The notes under the pieces are model-generated. The model searched no databases. It saw only the letters and a program-made list of their open reading frames with translations, and was not told the origin of the DNA. This document shows, in pieces, positions 6,441 through 8,857 of a DNA stretch of 8,857 nt (position 1 is its first letter; every line of letters starts with the position of its first letter). Source of the DNA: Candidatus Manganitrophaceae bacterium (GTDB lineage Bacteria > Nitrospirota > Nitrospiria > SBBL01 > Manganitrophaceae); assembly GCA_004297235.1 (NCBI GenBank), contig SCUR01000482.1, positions 1 through 8,857 on the forward strand, written 5' to 3'. The translations under genes were made by a program, and so were the position numbers.

Positions 6441-6548
6441 ATTTATAAATCGATCAGCACCACACAGCGGTATGAGCATCTCACAAGACGAATCGAGGAT
6501 GGGACGGAGCATTATGTTCGGATAGTTGAGCATAGAGAAGGGGGATAG
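6441..6548 (+). pseudogene. C-terminal remnant of a tyrosine recombinase (phage-type integrase)
   Basis: The frame ending at TAG 6546-6548 contains YKSISTTQRYEHLTRR. This fits the closing motif of tyrosine recombinases (GHKSI.TT.RY.HLT), in which the Tyr (6471-6473) is the nucleophile and the final conserved His or Trp lies a few residues upstream. Here the usual Gly-His is replaced by Ile-Tyr, and the remaining catalytic Arg and His boxes are absent. The 5' part is missing; the RAYT remnant lies 40 bases upstream, so insertion or deletion there may have cut it. The match is short. Confidence 0.5.
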
Positions 6549-6738
6549 AAAAAGGTGGGATCTTTCATTATCCCATTTAACTATCTTTGTGCCGATTCTT
6601 ATTGACATCTTTTTTAGGAGGTGATAGCTTCTACTCCACGATAAAGCCATTAAGTTGATCCATTAATTAGGTAAACCCGGCAGGGAATCAACATAATGAT
6701 GTTTTTAAGGGAAAGGTTATTGTTATCCCAACTTATGG
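6549..6738. other. AT-rich non-coding stretch with an orphan Shine-Dalgarno sequence
   Basis: No convincing gene. A small hairpin (TGGGAT 6556-6561, ATCCCA 6570-6575, then TTT) may end transcripts from the recombinase remnant. TTGACA at 6602-6607 is a good -35 hexamer, but the base pairs 17 further on (TAGCTT) are a poor -10. AGGAGGTGAT at 6616-6625 is a near-full complement of the 16S 3' end, yet no start codon follows at normal distance. A 19-codon ORF (6696-6755, MMFLRERLLLSQLMEPQGL) ends inside the terminator hairpin; its reality is doubtful. Confidence 0.4.
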
Positions 6739-6773
6739 AACCCCAGGGATTGTGATCTCTGGGGTTTTTATTT
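6739..6773 (+). terminator. Strong intrinsic terminator just ahead of the transglutaminase-like gene
   Basis: AACCCCAGGGAT (6739-6750) pairs with ATCTCTGGGGTT (6755-6766): 12 bp with one G-U pair around a TGTG loop, followed by TTTTTATTT (6765-6773). In the minus direction no T-run follows, so it acts on plus-strand transcripts. It ends 22 bases before the ATG at 6796. Transcription of the next gene must therefore either start within that short gap or pass the terminator. Confidence 0.85.
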
Positions 6774-6795
6774 CTTAGAGGGTTTCTTTATCCGC

Positions 6796-8857
6796 ATGGT
6801 TCCAGATAACCTCATCAAAAGCGCATGCGCCCTCTTTTGCAGTAAATCCAATAATCCAAAAGTATCTCTGAATTCAAAGGTTGTTTCTTCCTTCCTTTGC
6901 CTCCAGGTTCTTTTGCTCATCTTTGTCCTCCCTTCATTTTCCCAAGAGTCAACAGTTGGTTTAACAGAGAGACCTCTTAAAGATCACGAGGAGCGGGACA
7001 CTCTCAGAGAGATGAGCGATTCCGCAACGGGACTTCTCAAGGCCCTTCAAAACGGTGAAAAGATTGCTCCTCACGTGGATGATCTTGTAAAGAAACAAGC
7101 GGACCTCCTTACGAAGGAGGATAATGAGATAAAGAAGACATTCCGAGAAATCGAGAAGAGTCTGAAAACGTTTCAAAATTTAAAAGAGGATTCTCCAGTT
7201 CTCTTGAGACATCAAGAAGTCTTAAGCGAATACAGCAAGAGAGTTCGCGAGTTAAACCAATCGATTGAAGCGATCAAAGAGGCATCCGAGAAAAAAGTCC
7301 GGCTGGAGGACTTCAAAAAGAAAGTGGAGGAGCTCCTTGAGCGAACGGAAAGATACCGCCCCAAAGAGGAATATCGCCTCCACTCAACCGGCCAACTTCC
7401 CTGGAAAACAAAGGAGCGGAAAGAAGTTCTGCTGCTCGGCGCCGTTTCGGATGCTCCTCAAGGAGGCGCGCCCCCAATAACACAAACTTCCCCTTCGGCC
7501 GATGATCTTTCCTCTACAATCGACGTACAGATCACCCCGGAGATCCAGGCCCTTGCCGCCAGCCTTAACGACCACCCCCTTGACATCTTCAGGCACGTCT
7601 ACAATGAATACCGATACACCCCTTATTATGGTTCGATGAAAGGGTCTCTCGATACCTATTGGGAGAAAGAGGGAAACGATTACGACCTCGCCTCTCTCTT
7701 GATCGCCCTGCTGCGGGCCTCCGGCATTCCGGCCCGTTATGTCAAAGCCAAGGTCCAGGTGCCCATTGATCGAATACAAAAGTGGGTGGGGATCGATGAT
7801 CCAATGGCGGCCCTTATTTACCTTGCCACCGCGGACATCCCATTGGTCGGTTTTAGACAGGGTGCACAAATCCGCTATGCTGAAATTGAGCATGTCTACG
7901 TCGAGGCATATGTCCCTTATTCCAACTATCGGGGAACGGGACAAGATGACCGGGGAAAACTTTGGGTTCCCATGGACCCGAGTCTGAAGGAATATCGAAT
8001 TGTACAAGACGGGGTAGATCTGTTTGCCGAAATGGGAGTCGATTGGAAAACAATCTCGGATGAATATATCGGAGAGCTTCGCAATATCACCCCGATTGAA
8101 TATTATCGCCAGAGAATCGAAAAGCAGATCACCCAAACCCACTCCGGTCAGTCTTTAGACAATTTAAAGAGATTGACCTCCCTTCAGACGAGGCAGTTCG
8201 ATTTTCTTCCCAACACACTTCCGTATGCCGTGGTAGAGGTTCTCGACCGCTTCGCGCAGATTCCCCCGGAGCTTCGCCATAGAGTACGCCTTCAAATCCC
8301 CTCTATATTGGATCAGACCCTCAGCCTTCCCGAAATCTCCGGAAGACGGATCACTCTCACCTTTTCCGGCGCCACTGCGGATGATCAGGCGGTCATCGAT
8401 CAATATGGCGGAATTTTCAAGGTTCCTCCTTACCTTGTTCGGGTGATTCCGATTTTAAGGATCAACGGGGTTAAAGTGGCCGAAGGGGCCTCTATGGAGA
8501 CGGCGATCTCCTACTCTTTTACGATTGACTATACCCCTCCCGGAGGAGAGGCCGAGCGATTTGATCATCACATCTTGGCCGGAAGCTTCAACGCGATCGG
8601 CATCACGACCGGAAAAGTCCGGCCGGAGTTCTTGACCATTGCCCAGGTCGAAGAGAGCGAGGAGAGTTATCTTCCCAAGATGCTTCACAGCCTGGTGATG
8701 AAGTACCATCATCAAATCAATCAAAGCCGGGAACTGCTCAAAGACACCATGCGGATGCAGAGCCGGACTTTTATCATTGAGTCGTTGGTGTCGACATTTC
8801 AACAACGGCAGACGATTTTGGGAGGGATTCCCATCCGTTTTGAGTTCACCGGTTTTA
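6796..8857 (+). CDS. Large exported transglutaminase-like protein, RHS-associated type (runs off the right edge)
   Basis: The frame is open for 687 codons from the ATG at 6796 to the window end. The SD is weak (GAGGG about 13 bases upstream), but no other start precedes the signal sequence. Residues 28-49 are a hydrophobic export signal (VVSSFLCLQVLLLIFVLPSFS, cleavage near SFS/QES) after an unusually long 27-residue n-region. Residues about 57-200 are charged, helical and coiled-coil-like (for example EIEKSLKTFQNLK). A transglutaminase-like domain follows at about 265-400: DIFRHVYNEYRYTPYYGSMKG, GNDYDLASLLIALLRASGI (293-311), EHVYVEAYVPY (365-375) and LWVPMDPS (389-396). His366 and Asp394 fit the catalytic His and Asp. 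The catalytic Cys position is Asp295, so cysteine-type activity is not expected. The later part (400-687) is beta-rich and unrecognised. Such proteins are known to stand next to RHS-repeat genes, so one may lie beyond the edge. The first 600 bases are AT-richer than the rest. Confidence 0.85.
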   Translation, partial: MVPDNLIKSACALFCSKSNNPKVSLNSKVVSSFLCLQVLLLIFVLPSFSQESTVGLTERPLKDHEERDTLREMSDSATGLLKALQNGEKIAPHVDDLVKKQADLLTKEDNEIKKTFREIEKSLKTFQNLKEDSPVLLRHQEVLSEYSKRVRELNQSIEAIKEASEKKVRLEDFKKKVEELLERTERYRPKEEYRLHSTGQLPWKTKERKEVLLLGAVSDAPQGGAPPITQTSPSADDLSSTIDVQITPEIQALAASLNDHPLDIFRHVYNEYRYTPYYGSMKGSLDTYWEKEGNDYDLASLLIALLRASGIPARYVKAKVQVPIDRIQKWVGIDDPMAALIYLATADIPLVGFRQGAQIRYAEIEHVYVEAYVPYSNYRGTGQDDRGKLWVPMDPSLKEYRIVQDGVDLFAEMGVDWKTISDEYIGELRNITPIEYYRQRIEKQITQTHSGQSLDNLKRLTSLQTRQFDFLPNTLPYAVVEVLDRFAQIPPELRHRVRLQIPSILDQTLSLPEISGRRITLTFSGATADDQAVIDQYGGIFKVPPYLVRVIPILRINGVKVAEGASMETAISYSFTIDYTPPGGEAERFDHHILAGSFNAIGITTGKVRPEFLTIAQVEESEESYLPKMLHSLVMKYHHQINQSRELLKDTMRMQSRTFIIESLVSTFQQRQTILGGIPIRFEFTGF

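Noticed and set aside
6279..6650. Minus-strand 123-codon ORF
   Set aside because: It lies antisense to the RAYT and recombinase tails, has no SD or recognisable motif, and its composition looks random.
6630..6740. Possible c-di-GMP or other known riboswitch before the terminator
   Set aside because: Words such as GGTAAACCCGG hint at it, but the conserved core and paired elements of the known classes are not present.
7384..8142. Minus-strand 252-codon ORF
   Set aside because: It is the shadow of the transglutaminase-like domain, whose motifs on the plus strand are unmistakable.
1..8857. CRISPR array or toxin-antitoxin and defence genes
   Set aside because: No regularly spaced repeats and no nuclease, antitoxin or defence-type ORF were seen on either strand.

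Overview
The window looks like chromosomal DNA from a Gram-negative, GC-rich bacterium: it holds an outer-membrane porin and Sec signal peptides, and the core genes have strong GGAG-type ribosome binding sites. A Nitrospirota- or deltaproteobacteria-like host would fit the mix of families, but nothing in the sequence fixes the taxon, so this is only an impression.

Layout. (1) 1-875, minus strand: the N-terminal 291 codons of a putative porin whose gene runs off the left edge. Its upstream leader (about 900-1030) holds three consecutive inverted repeats. (2) 1176-1886, minus strand: an ORF broken by two compensating frameshifts. It encodes part of a secreted protein with an Ig-like beta-sandwich domain and is probably a pseudogene. 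(3) 1938-5779, plus strand: an exopolysaccharide block. It has a mannose-1-phosphate guanylyltransferase-like nucleotidyltransferase, then an overlapping pair: an AlgI-like MBOAT O-acyltransferase and a membrane-anchored SGNH/GDSL protein. The simplest reading is that the first gene supplies an activated sugar (GDP-mannose type), while the MBOAT/SGNH pair moves acetyl groups across the inner membrane and onto a polysaccharide in the periplasm. A perfect 14-bp palindrome lies upstream of the first gene.

(4) 5785-6548: a graveyard of mobile-element remnants. First is an IS630 transposase on the minus strand with two internal deletions and two frameshifts. Directly against it is a 229-bp piece of a REP-associated (IS200/Y1-type) transposase element bounded by 19-bp inverted repeats. 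After that comes the C-terminal tail of a tyrosine recombinase. From about 6400 the DNA turns visibly AT-rich. (5) 6549-6795: a leader-like stretch with an orphan, near-perfect Shine-Dalgarno sequence and a strong intrinsic terminator that ends only about 20 bases before the next start codon. (6) 6796 to the right edge, plus strand: the first 687 codons of a large exported protein. It has a coiled-coil region followed by a transglutaminase-like domain of the kind often found beside RHS-repeat genes. Its catalytic Cys position holds Asp, while the His and Asp positions are kept.

No tRNA, rRNA or CRISPR array was found. The least ordinary features are the Cys-less transglutaminase-like protein, the terminator just in front of it, the paired-frameshift ORF and the RAYT-derived mini-element.
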